Below are positions 1 to 7,872 of a stretch of 64,000 bases of DNA, in pieces. The first letter of the stretch is position 1; each line of letters starts with the position of its first letter. Below the pieces are notes generated by a model. That model was not told where the DNA came from. It searched no databases and saw nothing but the letters and a program-made list of their open reading frames with translations. A program made the translations under genes and the position numbers. Source of the stretch: Mycobacterium sp. 1274761.0 (GTDB lineage: Bacteria > Actinomycetota > Actinomycetes > Mycobacteriales > Mycobacteriaceae); the NCBI RefSeq assembly GCF_001668615.1, contig NZ_LZMC01000056.1, forward strand, positions 86,749-150,748. The letters are read 5' to 3'.

Positions 1-1021
1 TCAGCAGCCGCTCGAGGCCGGTCACCAGCTCGCGGTGCTCGTCGACGAGCAGGCCAGTCACCCCGTCGACGATCGAGTCGGTCAGCCCGCCGGATGACCG
101 GTAGCCGACCGTCGGCACCCCGTGTTGGGCAGCCTCGGTGACGGCCAGCCCCCAACCTTCCTTGCGCGACGGCAACACATGAACCCACGCTCGCTGCAGC
201 ACTTCGTGTTTCGTGAAGTCATCGACGTGGCCATGAAAGGTCACCGCGTGGCAGACACCGAGTTGTCGCGCATGCTCGACGAGGCGGTCACGCCACCAAC
301 CGCCACCGACGATGTCGAGGTGCAGACCGGGGATCCGCGGCCGAAGCTCGGCAACGGCCGTCAGCGCATCCTCGATCTGCTTGTGCGGCACCAGCCGACT
401 CAGCAGCGCGATGCGCGGATGGTCCGCGCGCGGCAGCGCCAGCGTCGCCGCCGGTGCCTCGTCGAGGCCGTTGCGCACCACCGCGATGTGCTCGGCCGCC
501 ACGCCGAGATCGGTGAGATCACGCGCCGACGGCAGCGACACCGTCACATACTGATTGCGCCGGTGCAGCCACGGCGACAACCGCGATTCGACGAACCAGC
601 CGAAGCGGCCCTTCCACCGGCCGGCGACCGGCCACAGTTCACGGTGGCAGTGATGCACAAGCACCACCACACGCCGGCCGTAGGCAAGGCGAGCCAAGAA
701 CGGCAGCCCGTTCTGCGTGTCGATCACCACGTCAGGGCGAACCTTGCGCAGCGGGCCCAGACCGACGCGGGCCAACACCATGGCCAAACCCGCCCAGATG
801 TAGATCGAGTTGGTTCCGCCTGCGCGGTTGATCCGCACACCGTCGACCACCTCGTTGCGCGGCGCTCCTTCATAGCGCGCGGTCCGCAACGTCACCGCGA
901 TACCCGATGCGGCCAGCTGGGCGCCAATGCGCTGCAGGTAGGTCTCGCTGCCACCGCCCTGGGGATGGCCCGTATCGCGCCAGCAAAGCAGCAGCACAGA
1001 GCGCACGGACCGGACGGACAT
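1..1021 (-). CDS. GT4-family glycosyltransferase, 3' end cut off by window edge
   Basis: Reading the minus strand from the ATG at 1021 gives 340 codons without a stop, running off the left edge. The product starts MSVRSVRSVLLLCWRDTGHP and has the N-terminal QGGGSE loop typical of GT-B retaining glycosyltransferases, a VVVLVHHCHRE strand, the LSRLVPHKQ start of the second Rossmann domain, and the family 4 donor-binding motif PSRKEGWGLAVTEA near residue 290. It should transfer a sugar from a nucleotide donor at the inner membrane face; the acceptor is not evident. It is divergent from the methyltransferase at 1058 with only 36 bp between the starts, an arrangement I recall for Rv0225/Rv0224c of M. 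tuberculosis (Rv0225 is about 384 aa), so roughly 45 residues are probably missing. No strong RBS precedes the ATG, so the start could be a nearby GTG. Confidence 0.85.
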   Translation of the reverse strand, partial: MSVRSVRSVLLLCWRDTGHPQGGGSETYLQRIGAQLAASGIAVTLRTARYEGAPRNEVVDGVRINRAGGTNSIYIWAGLAMVLARVGLGPLRKVRPDVVIDTQNGLPFLARLAYGRRVVVLVHHCHRELWPVAGRWKGRFGWFVESRLSPWLHRRNQYVTVSLPSARDLTDLGVAAEHIAVVRNGLDEAPAATLALPRADHPRIALLSRLVPHKQIEDALTAVAELRPRIPGLHLDIVGGGWWRDRLVEHARQLGVCHAVTFHGHVDDFTKHEVLQRAWVHVLPSRKEGWGLAVTEAAQHGVPTVGYRSSGGLTDSIVDGVTGLLVDEHRELVTGLERLL

Positions 1022-1057
1022 CCGTGCCAGCGTAACCGCTGCATAGGGTCTGGCTTT

Positions 1058-1849
1058 ATGTGGTCTCCTCACGCGAGCGTTCGTCGGAAGACTGCCACCG
1101 ACCTGTTCGCCCGGCGCGCGACGCTGACGCGGTCGGTGCGGTTGCTGGCGCAGTTCCGGTTCGAGCAGACCGACCCCGCGCGGTTCTACACCGCGCTCGC
1201 CGAGGACACGGCGGCCATGGTCGCCGACCTCTGGCGAGCGAGCCGTCCCGAGCCCACAGCGGGTCGCACCCTGCTTGACGTCGGCGGCGGTCCCGGCTAC
1301 TTCGCCACGGCCTTCGAGCAGGCCGGTTTCGACTACATCGGCGTCGAACCCGACCTCGCCGAGATGCACGCCGGCCCCGCGTCGGGAGGAACGGCGACCT
1401 ATGTCCGCGCCTCCGGCACGGCGCTGCCGTTCGCCGACAACAGCGTCGACATCTGCCTGTCGTCCAACGTCGCCGAGCACGTGCCGCAGCCGTGGCGGTT
1501 GGCCCGGGAGATGCTGCGCGTCACCAGGCCAGGCGGCCTGGCAGTGCTGTCGTACACGGTGTGGCTGGGTCCCTTCGGCGGCCACGAAATGGGATTGACC
1601 CACTACCTCGGCGGGGAGCGTGCGGCGGCGCGCTATACCCGCAAGCACGGCCATCCGCCGAAGAACAACTACGGCTCGTCACTGTTCGCGGTCTCTGCGG
1701 CCGACGGCCTGGCGTTCGGCGAGAGTTCCGGCGCGCTGGTGGCCGCATTTCCCCGCTACCACCCGCGATGGGCGTGGTGGATGGCGCGGATACCCCTGCT
1801 GCGAGAGTTTCTGGTGAGCAACATCGTGCTGGTGCTGCAGTGCCGCTGA
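1058..1849 (+). CDS. SAM-dependent class I methyltransferase (Rv0224c-like)
   Basis: A 263-residue protein with a Rossmann methyltransferase core: motif I LLDVGGGPGYFATAF, the acidic loop YIGVEPD at the end of strand 2, LPFADNSVDICLSSNVAEH (motif II/post-II region typical of UbiE/Methyltransf_11 proteins) and LRVTRPGG. The C-terminal half carries WLGPFGGHEMGLTHYLGG and PRYHPRWAWW, as I recall from the mycobacterial Rv0224c family. Substrate unknown; the divergent glycosyltransferase suggests a glycolipid or cell-envelope target, which is inference. The open frame extends far upstream to 122, but that part is the antisense of the glycosyltransferase and arginine-rich, so the ATG at 1058 is chosen. 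No clear RBS lies before it, and a leaderless message is possible. Confidence 0.85.
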   Translation: MWSPHASVRRKTATDLFARRATLTRSVRLLAQFRFEQTDPARFYTALAEDTAAMVADLWRASRPEPTAGRTLLDVGGGPGYFATAFEQAGFDYIGVEPDLAEMHAGPASGGTATYVRASGTALPFADNSVDICLSSNVAEHVPQPWRLAREMLRVTRPGGLAVLSYTVWLGPFGGHEMGLTHYLGGERAAARYTRKHGHPPKNNYGSSLFAVSAADGLAFGESSGALVAAFPRYHPRWAWWMARIPLLREFLVSNIVLVLQCR

Positions 1850-1930
1850 GCCAACAAACTGCAACAGGTTCTCGTTTCGTCCCTCGGTAGGTAGTGTGAC
1901 GTCCATGACACGCGCACGCGAGGAGCACAG

Positions 1931-3403
1931 ATGACTCAGAGCACAGCCTTCAGAACCGAGTGGGACAAGCTGTTCATCGGCGGCAAATGGGCCGAACCCG
2001 CAACGGCTGACGTCATCGAGGTGCATTCCCCGGCCACCGGTGAACTCGTCGGAAAGGTGCCGCTGGCCAGCGAGGCCGACGTGAACGCCGCGTGCGCAGC
2101 TGCGCGCAAGGCCTTCGACGAGGGGCCGTGGCCGCAGATGTCGCCGCAGGAGCGGGCGGCGGTGCTGGGCGCAGCGGTGAAGCTGATGGAGGAGCGGGCC
2201 GACGAGCTGAAGTTTCTGCTGGCCGCCGAGACGGGTCAGCCGCCGACGATCGTCGACATGATGCAGTACGGCGCGGCGATGGCGGCGTTCCAGTACTACG
2301 CGGGCGCGGCCGACAGGTTCACCTGGCGCGATTTCCGCGAGGGCGTTTACGGCGAGACGATGGTGGTTCGCGAACCGATCGGGGTGGTAGCCGCCATCAC
2401 CGCCTGGAACGTGCCGTTCTTCCTTGCGGCCAACAAGCTGGGCCCGGCGTTGATCGCGGGCTGCACGATCGTGGTGAAGCCGGCCGCCGAGACACCGCTG
2501 TCGCTGTTCGCGATGGCCGAGATCTTCGCAGAGGCCGGTCTGCCCGAGGGTGTGCTGTCGGTGGTGCCCGGCGGTCCGGAGACCGGCCGCGCGCTGACCG
2601 CCAACCCGGAGATCGACAAGTTCACGTTCACCGGGTCGTCGGCCGTCGGCAAGGAGATTGCCAAGATCGCGGCCGAGAAGCTCAAGCCGTGTTCGCTCGA
2701 GCTGGGCGGCAAGTCCGCGGCCATCATCCTCGAAGACGCCGACCTGGATTCGACGCTGCCGATGCTGGTGTTCTCCGGGTTGATGAACACGGGGCAGGCG
2801 TGCGTTGCGCAGACCCGCATCCTTGCGCCGCGGTCGCGGTACGACGAGATCGTTGAGAAGCTCGCCGCCGCGGCGAGCGCCATGCCCGTCGGGCTTCCCG
2901 ATGACCCCGGCGCCATGCTCGGGTCGCTGATCAGCGAGAAGCAGCGTGAGCGGGTCGAAAGCTATATCAAGAAGGGCGTCGAGGAGGGCGCGCGGCTGGT
3001 CACCGGCGGCGGGCGGCCCGAGGGTCTGGACAGCGGATGGTTTGTTCAGCCAACGGTTTTCGCCGATGTCGACAACTCGATGACCATTGCGCAGGAAGAG
3101 ATCTTCGGCCCCGTGCTGGCCGTAATCCCCTACGACACCGAAGACGATGCGGTGCGCATCGCCAATGATTCGGCGTATGGGCTCGCGGGCAGCGTGTACA
3201 CCACCGACAACGAGAAGGCGATGAAAATCGCCTCGAAGATTCGCACCGGCACCTACGCGGTCAACATGTACGCGTTCGATCCCGGCGCCCCGTTCGGCGG
3301 GTACAAGAACTCAGGCATCGGCCGCGAGAACGGGCCGGAGGGCATCGAGCAGTATACCCAGGCCAAGAGCGTGCTGTTGCCCTTCGGCTACAAGCCGTCG
3401 TAG
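1931..3403 (+). CDS. NAD(P)-dependent aldehyde dehydrogenase (Rv0223c-like)
   Basis: A 490-residue ALDH superfamily enzyme that should oxidise an aldehyde to the carboxylate in the cytosol. All hallmarks are present: the AAITAWNVPF cofactor region, VVKPAAETPLS, FTFTGSSAVGKEI, the general base Glu257 in LELGGKS, catalytic Cys291 in NTGQACVAQTR, and EEIFGPVLAV with PFGGYKNSGIGRENG at the C-terminus. Length is normal for the family. GAGGAG lies about 8 nt before the ATG. It follows the methyltransferase by 81 bp on the same strand; a TAGTGT hexamer in the gap may be its own -10. In M. tuberculosis Rv0223c sits in the equivalent place beside echA1; here about 8 kb of extra genes separate them. 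Substrate unknown. Confidence 0.92.
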   Translation: MTQSTAFRTEWDKLFIGGKWAEPATADVIEVHSPATGELVGKVPLASEADVNAACAAARKAFDEGPWPQMSPQERAAVLGAAVKLMEERADELKFLLAAETGQPPTIVDMMQYGAAMAAFQYYAGAADRFTWRDFREGVYGETMVVREPIGVVAAITAWNVPFFLAANKLGPALIAGCTIVVKPAAETPLSLFAMAEIFAEAGLPEGVLSVVPGGPETGRALTANPEIDKFTFTGSSAVGKEIAKIAAEKLKPCSLELGGKSAAIILEDADLDSTLPMLVFSGLMNTGQACVAQTRILAPRSRYDEIVEKLAAAASAMPVGLPDDPGAMLGSLISEKQRERVESYIKKGVEEGARLVTGGGRPEGLDSGWFVQPTVFADVDNSMTIAQEEIFGPVLAVIPYDTEDDAVRIANDSAYGLAGSVYTTDNEKAMKIASKIRTGTYAVNMYAFDPGAPFGGYKNSGIGRENGPEGIEQYTQAKSVLLPFGYKPS

Positions 3404-3416
3404 CTTCTGCGCGCGG

Positions 3417-3914
3417 TCAGTCGGAGGTGTGGACGATCAACACATCGGTCGTCTTCTTGGCCCTGGCCAACACGTTGCCCGGCACTGAGCCGAGCCACTT
3501 GCCGCTGCGCGAGGCGAGTCCCACGTTGCCGACTACCAAAAGGTCAGCCCCGACCTCGTTGGCGAGGCGTGACAGCGCATGCACCGGATCACCAACGATC
3601 GGTCGGGTCTCGATCTTCTTCGCCCCTGCCGCCTTGGCGCGGTCACGGGCCTGGCGCAGTATCTCGTACACGGGCGCCTCGCCGTGCATTTTGTAGTCGC
3701 CCTCGCCCTTGAGGGCGACCTCGCCGTCGCTATCGATTACACGATCCGGGCGGGCCGGTCTGCCCCAACCGCCCCTGTCCACATTGGGCAAGTGCGCCAT
3801 CGCGATGATCAACTTTGCATCACTTTCCGCGGCTACCACGGCTGCGTGATCCACCGCCTGCAGCGATGTATCCGAACCGTCGGTGCCTACCACCAGGGTC
3901 TGATACGCGCTCAT
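3417..3914 (-). CDS. Universal stress protein (UspA family, ATP-binding type)
   Basis: A 165-residue single-domain Usp. The N-terminus TLVVGTDGSDTSLQAV contains the first ATP-contact loop, and the C-terminus contains VGNVGLASRSGKWLGSVPGNV-type spacing, matching the G-x2-G-x9-G-S/T pattern of ATP-binding Usp proteins. In mycobacteria such proteins bind ATP or cAMP and respond to hypoxia or stress. An insertion of about 25 residues (GRPARPDRVIDSDGEV region) follows the second strand. It is convergent with the aldehyde dehydrogenase, whose stop is 13 bp away, and lies downstream of the hydratase gene on the same strand, with an inverted repeat at 3961-3981 in the gap that could be its operator or the end of the upstream operon. 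Confidence 0.9.
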   Translation of the reverse strand: MSAYQTLVVGTDGSDTSLQAVDHAAVVAAESDAKLIIAMAHLPNVDRGGWGRPARPDRVIDSDGEVALKGEGDYKMHGEAPVYEILRQARDRAKAAGAKKIETRPIVGDPVHALSRLANEVGADLLVVGNVGLASRSGKWLGSVPGNVLARAKKTTDVLIVHTSD

Positions 3915-3960
3915 ACCCTTATGCTCTGCTTCTTCAGCCTGTGTTTTGGTGGTTTTGACG

Positions 3961-3981
3961 CATTCGTCTAATTCACGAATG
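3961..3981. promoter_or_regulatory. 21-bp inverted repeat upstream of usp gene
   Basis: CATTCGT and ACGAATG form perfect 7-bp arms around CTAATTC. It sits in the 91-bp gap between the end of the hydratase gene (4006) and the start of the usp gene (3914), both on the minus strand. The AT-rich arms and lack of a T-run favour a protein-binding operator over a terminator; this is inference from symmetry only. Confidence 0.4.
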
Positions 3982-4005
3982 AATCTATGCCGTGGACGAC
4001 GTGGC

Positions 4006-4464
4006 CTAGAACAGCACCCGCACGATCGTCTCTGCCACTGCGGCGGGCTTGTTCGACCCGTCCAGTTCGATGGTGTTCTTGACCGTCAGGTTCACGGTGT
4101 TGTCGTCGACCTTGGTGGCGTCGATAAGTTCGGAGCGCGCCCGGATCCGGCCGCCGGATGGCACCGCGGCGATGAACCGCACCTTGTTCGACCCGTAGTT
4201 GATCGCCATCTTCGCGTTCTCGACGCGGTAGTTGTCCTTGGTGAGCGCGGGAATCATCGACAGCGTCAGAAACCCGTGCGCAATCGTTGTGCCGTAAGGG
4301 CTTTCGTTCTTGGCGCGTTCGGCGTCGACGTGGATCCACTGGTGATCACCGGTCGCATCGGCGAAGGCGTTGATGCGGTCCTGGTCAATTTCCTGCCATT
4401 CGCTGACACCGAGTTCCTGCCCGACCGAAGCGACGGCATCGTCGATCGACGTGATCACCTTCAT
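4006..4464 (-). CDS. MaoC-like (R)-3-hydroxyacyl-CoA dehydratase, HtdZ/Rv0130-like
   Basis: A 152-residue single hotdog protein. The hydratase-2 motif is intact: FADATGDHQWIHVDAERA, with the catalytic pair Asp40 and His45, followed by TTIAHGFLTLSM. Overall sequence and length closely resemble my memory of M. tuberculosis Rv0130 (HtdZ, 151 aa), which hydrates enoyl-CoA to the R-3-hydroxy form. The start ATG overlaps the stop of the upstream acyl-CoA dehydrogenase (TGATG, one shared base at 4464), so the two are translationally coupled. The dehydrogenase product, a trans-2-enoyl-CoA, is the natural substrate of this enzyme, giving a two-step oxidation/hydration unit. Chain length and the physiological substrate are not visible. 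Confidence 0.9.
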   Translation of the reverse strand: MKVITSIDDAVASVGQELGVSEWQEIDQDRINAFADATGDHQWIHVDAERAKNESPYGTTIAHGFLTLSMIPALTKDNYRVENAKMAINYGSNKVRFIAAVPSGGRIRARSELIDATKVDDNTVNLTVKNTIELDGSNKPAAVAETIVRVLF

Positions 4465-6299
4465 CAGAATGCTTCCTCTCCCAGATCCATGATCGTCAGG
4501 TCGACGCCCTCGACGATCCTGCGTTCGGCGGTCAATCGCGGCAACACATTACGCGCGAAGATTTTCGCCGCCGCGACCTTGCCCTCGTAGAACGCACGGT
4601 CATGTTGCGACGGGTCTGCCTCCAGGGCGTTCAGTGCAATCTCGGCGTGTTCGAGCAGCAGCCAACCGATGAGCAGGTCGCCCACCGCCAGCAGGAACGG
4701 GACCGACTCCAGGCCGATCCGGTACAGCTCGCGCGCGTTCTCCTGCGCGCTGAGCAGGTAGCCGGTCAAGGTTGCCGTCATCGCCTGCACATCGGACAGC
4801 GCCGTGGCCAGCAGCGCACGCGCCTCGGCCAATTCCGGCCGCGCCGCGTCGCTGTCGAGAAATTTCTGGATCCCAGCGACGACGTGCGTCAGTGCCACGC
4901 CCTGATCGCGAGCGATCTTGCGGAAGAAGAAGTCCTGCGCCTGGATCGCGGTGGTGCCCTCATAGAGGCTGTCGATTTTCGCGTCGCGGATGTACTGCTC
5001 GATCGGATAGTCCTGCAGAAAGCCCGAACCGCCGAACGTCTGCAGCGACTCCGTCAGGCACTGGTAGGCCCGTTCGGAGCCGACGCCTTTGACGATCGGC
5101 AGCAACAGATCGTTTACCCGCTCCGCCAGTTGAGCGTCGGCCCCGGACACGATCGCGGCCACCGCTGGATCCTGATGCGCAGCGGTGAACAGATACAGCG
5201 CCCGCAACCCCTCGGCGTAGCACTTCTGCGTCATCAAGGCGCGCCGCACGTCGGGATGGTGGATGATTGTCACCCGCGGCGCCGTCTTGTCGGTCATCTG
5301 CGTCATGTCGGCACCCTGGATACGGGTCTTCGCATACTCCAGCGCGTTCAGGTAACCGGTCGACAGGGTCGCAATGGCTTTGGTGCCCACCATCATTCGC
5401 GCGTATTCGATGACTTTGAACATCTGCACGATGCCGTTGTGGACGTCACCGACCAGCCAGCCGACGGCGGGCACCCCGTGCTGGCCGAACGTCAGCTCAC
5501 ACGTCGCCGAGGCCTTGAGCCCCATCTTGTGTTCGAGTCCGGTAACGAAGACGCCGTTGCGCTCGCCCGGTTCGCCGGACTCGAGATCCGGCAGATACTT
5601 CGGCACGAGGAACAGGCTGAGCCCCTTGGTCCCTGGCCCGGCCCCCTCCGGCCGGGCGAGCACCAGATGGATGATGTTATCGAAGACGTCGTCGGTGTCG
5701 CCGTTGGTGATGAAGCGTTTGACGCCGTCGATGTGCCAGGTGCCGTCGGGCTGCTGGACGGCCTTCGTGCGGCCGGCGCCGACGTCGGAGCCGGCGTCGG
5801 GTTCGGTCAGCACCATCGTGGCGGCCCAATTACGTTCGACCGCAAACGATGCCAGGTGCCGCTGATGCTCGTTGCCGATGTGCAGCAGTATGTCCGCCAT
5901 GATCGGGCCCGCCATGTACAGAAATACCGGCGGATTGGCGCCCAACGGCAGCTCGTTGATCGCCCACGCAACCATCGCGGGTGCGGGCACGCCACCGAGC
6001 GCCTCACTGAGGCCGACGCGGAACCATTCGCCTTCGCGCCAGGCGCGCAGCGATTGCTTGAACGGGTCAGGCAGCGACACCGAGTGGGTCTGCGGGTCGA
6101 AGGTCGGTGGATGCCGGTCGGATTCGGCGAACGAGTCGGCGACGGGCCCCTCGGCCAGCCGGGACGCCTCGTCGAGCATCTGGCGGACCGAGTCCCCGTC
6201 CAGGTCGCCGAACTCACCGGTCGCCAGTGCCTTCTCGAGCTCGAGCACCTCGAACAGATTGAATTCGAGGTCGCGCACATTGCTCTTGTAATGACCCAT
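4464..6299 (-). CDS. Acyl-CoA dehydrogenase, FadE5-like long form
   Basis: From the ATG at 6299 the protein has 611 residues, the length I recall for mycobacterial FadE5. It starts [19 protein letters not shown], the FadE5-type N-terminal extension, then has [14 protein letters not shown] and [13 protein letters not shown] (FAD and substrate strand), the CoA-loop region, [37 protein letters not shown] near residue 430 (C-terminal helical domain), and an extra C-terminal helical domain. It should carry out the FAD-dependent alpha,beta-dehydrogenation of acyl-CoA. The frame opens at 6314, but GGAGGGG six bases before the ATG at 6299 decides that start. It forms an operon with the HtdZ-like hydratase. 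The divergent TetR gene and the palindrome at 6448-6460 suggest local repression. Confidence 0.9.
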   Translation of the reverse strand: MGHYKSNVRDLEFNLFEVLELEKALATGEFGDLDGDSVRQMLDEASRLAEGPVADSFAESDRHPPTFDPQTHSVSLPDPFKQSLRAWREGEWFRVGLSEALGGVPAPAMVAWAINELPLGANPPVFLYMAGPIMADILLHIGNEHQRHLASFAVERNWAATMVLTEPDAGSDVGAGRTKAVQQPDGTWHIDGVKRFITNGDTDDVFDNIIHLVLARPEGAGPGTKGLSLFLVPKYLPDLESGEPGERNGVFVTGLEHKMGLKASATCELTFGQHGVPAVGWLVGDVHNGIVQMFKVIEYARMMVGTKAIATLSTGYLNALEYAKTRIQGADMTQMTDKTAPRVTIIHHPDVRRALMTQKCYAEGLRALYLFTAAHQDPAVAAIVSGADAQLAERVNDLLLPIVKGVGSERAYQCLTESLQTFGGSGFLQDYPIEQYIRDAKIDSLYEGTTAIQAQDFFFRKIARDQGVALTHVVAGIQKFLDSDAARPELAEARALLATALSDVQAMTATLTGYLLSAQENARELYRIGLESVPFLLAVGDLLIGWLLLEHAEIALNALEADPSQHDRAFYEGKVAAAKIFARNVLPRLTAERRIVEGVDLTIMDLGEEAF

Positions 6300-6507
6300 G
6301 ATCAGCCCCTCCAACAGCGGCAGGGCCGAGCCTAGTCCGATGGGGCAGCGCCAAATTAGGTGTTATGCAAAAACCCATAATCCGGATCAGGCTGAGTCTG
6401 AGTCCACGCGGTTCAACTCGGGGAATTGTCTATTGTGCGGGCCAGTTATATGCTGCATATCATAATCGGAGTCGGCAACGGCGCCGCTCAATACCAGGAG
6501 GCACACG
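6300..6507. promoter_or_regulatory. Divergent promoter region with 13-bp palindrome (candidate TetR operator)
   Basis: About 200 bp, locally AT-rich, between the FadE5-like operon (minus) and the small ORF plus TetR gene (plus). ATATGC-T-GCATAT at 6448-6460 is a perfect palindrome around one base. It overlaps TA-rich stretches that could be -10 elements for either direction. TetR repressors usually bind such palindromes between themselves and their target, so autoregulation and control of the FadE5/HtdZ pair is the simplest inference. Confidence 0.5.
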
Positions 6508-6645
6508 ATGTGGGTCATCGAGCTCAACTTCGCAGGCCATCAGTTCACGCACCGTGTGCCGGACCGTCGTCAGCGTTTCTACCGGCTCGCCGGCCGGACC
6601 GTCGGATGGCGGCCGACGCAGCTGCGCGGCCAGCAGGCCGCTTGA
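6508..6645 (+). CDS. Small ORF (45 aa) upstream of TetR gene, hypothetical
   Basis: An ATG at 6508 is preceded at an ideal distance by CCAGGAGG (about 7 nt), the strongest ribosome binding site in this region, and opens a 45-codon frame ending in TGA at 6643-6645. The peptide starts MWVIELNFAGHQFTHRV and is basic (several Arg) with two Trp residues and no predicted signal or membrane segment. Its stop is 14 nt before the GTG of the TetR gene and contributes GAGG upstream of that start, so it may be translated first and couple to the regulator. I do not recognise a family. It may be a true small protein or a leader peptide. Confidence 0.6.
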   Translation: MWVIELNFAGHQFTHRVPDRRQRFYRLAGRTVGWRPTQLRGQQAA

Positions 6646-6659
6646 GGACCCGGTAGCCA

Positions 6660-7283
6660 GTGCCGGAAGCCAAGACACGGAGCAAGCGCGGGTCGACGCG
6701 CACCAACATGCTGATGAGCGCCGCGCAGGTGATGCGCGAACGCGGCGCCTCAGGCGTGACCATCGACGAGGTGCTGGCTCGCAGCGGTGCGCCCCGCGGT
6801 TCGGTGTACTACCACTTCCCCGAGGGTCGCAATCAGATCCTGGCCGAGGCGCTGCGGTGGGCCGGTGATGCGATCACCGAAAGCATCGACACCGCCGCCG
6901 AGCGAGGAGCGTTGCCGCTGGTTCGCAACTTCAGCGAGTTCTGGGAGCGCACCCTGATGGAGAGCGACTTCGGCGCCGGCTGTCCGGTCGTCGCCGCCGC
7001 GATCGGCTGCACCAACGACGAAGCGCAACTGACCGCGATCGCCAGCGACATCTTCTGCCGCTGGCGCGACGCGTTGGCGCGCGCGTTCGTGGCCGACAAT
7101 TTCGATACCGCTGCGGCCGAATCGCTAGCGGTCACGTGCATCGCCTCGTTGGAGGGCGCCGTCGTGCTGTGCCGCTCCATTCGCACCACTGAACCGCTGC
7201 GGCAGGTGGCGCGCGAAATGGAATTCCTCATCAAGTCACGGGAATTCGTGCGCCGCAACGGTCTTCCCACCGGCGGCCATTAA
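6660..7283 (+). CDS. TetR/AcrR family transcriptional regulator
   Basis: A 207-residue regulator starting at a GTG. Residues about 15-60 form the TetR helix-turn-helix: TRTNMLMSAAQVMRERGASGVTIDEVLARSGAPRGSVYYHFP, with the typical GSVYYHFP end of the recognition helix. The C-terminal ligand-binding part includes WERTLMESDFGAGCPVVAAAIGC and LEGAVVLCRS, characteristic of the TetR_C subfamily that resembles LmrA/YxaF regulators. It lies 14 nt after the small ORF and is divergent from the FadE5-like/HtdZ-like operon, its most likely target. Its 3' end overlaps that of the convergent RibD-like gene by 4 bp. Confidence 0.92.
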   Translation: MPEAKTRSKRGSTRTNMLMSAAQVMRERGASGVTIDEVLARSGAPRGSVYYHFPEGRNQILAEALRWAGDAITESIDTAAERGALPLVRNFSEFWERTLMESDFGAGCPVVAAAIGCTNDEAQLTAIASDIFCRWRDALARAFVADNFDTAAAESLAVTCIASLEGAVVLCRSIRTTEPLRQVAREMEFLIKSREFVRRNGLPTGGH

Positions 7284-7801
7284 GCCTTCCGCCACCTGGC
7301 ACAAATGAACTCACCGTTGACGCCGGACTCCACCAGCGCCCACTCGGTGTCCGTCGGGAGCAGTCGTCCGCCCGTCCCCAGCGTGCAGGGCGCGTAGCTG
7401 ACGATCAGCTCGTCGATCAGACCGGCGCGGGCAAACTGCGCAGCCGCCTCCCCTCCCCCGACCACCCACACGTCGCGGTATCCCGCCGCCTGCACCAGCT
7501 GCGGATGCAACTCAGTGACCTCACCCTGGAACGCCCGGACCGGATCACCGTTGCGAATGATGTTGGGGCGGTGAGTCATTACCCACGTCGGCTGGTCGTA
7601 CTGCCAGTTATCGGGGTCGTTGGCCAGCAGCCATTCGTATGTGGTGGCACCCATCACCAGGGCACCCACCGAATCGCTGAACGCCCGGTAGCCGAACGGG
7701 CCGTCGGCGTCGATGTTGCGGCTTATCAACCAGTCCAAGCTGTCCTGGCTGTCCACGATGAAACCGTCGATGCTGGACGCCGTGTAGTAAATGGTTGCCA
7801 T
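7280..7801 (-). CDS. RibD C-terminal/dihydrofolate-reductase-like protein
   Basis: A 173-residue protein of the RibD_C/bacterial DHFR-like fold: IYYTASSIDGFIVDSQDSLDWL at the N-terminus, VGALVMGATTYEWL, then VWVVGGGEAAAQFARAGLIDELIVSYAP, the NADPH-binding loop and following helix. These stand-alone proteins are common in actinobacteria and are presumed NADPH-dependent reductases; the substrate is seldom known. The glycine-rich G-G-G-E-x-A loop is intact. The gene is divergent from the fused acyl-CoA dehydrogenase at 7873 and convergent with tetR. Confidence 0.85.
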   Translation of the reverse strand: MATIYYTASSIDGFIVDSQDSLDWLISRNIDADGPFGYRAFSDSVGALVMGATTYEWLLANDPDNWQYDQPTWVMTHRPNIIRNGDPVRAFQGEVTELHPQLVQAAGYRDVWVVGGGEAAAQFARAGLIDELIVSYAPCTLGTGGRLLPTDTEWALVESGVNGEFICARWRKA

Positions 7802-7872
7802 GTCAGGAGAGTATGGTCGGCGCCGGTCGGTTGGACATCACGATTCCTGCTGCGCCTAGACTCACGTGCTCA

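Noticed and set aside
122..1057. Upstream extension of the methyltransferase frame to 122
   Set aside because: It lies antisense to a convincing glycosyltransferase, is rich in Arg/His/Gln as shadow frames are in GC-rich DNA, and shows no domain.
1895..1910. CRP-like TGTGACGTCCATGACA before the aldehyde dehydrogenase
   Set aside because: The right half has a mismatch (TGACA for TCACA) and the site lies only 20 bp from the start codon; too weak to list as a feature.
4602..6335. 577-codon open frame on the plus strand opposite the FadE5-like gene
   Set aside because: Composition (many Arg, His, Gln, no hydrophobic core motifs) is that of an antisense frame of a GC-rich gene; the minus-strand protein is clearly real.
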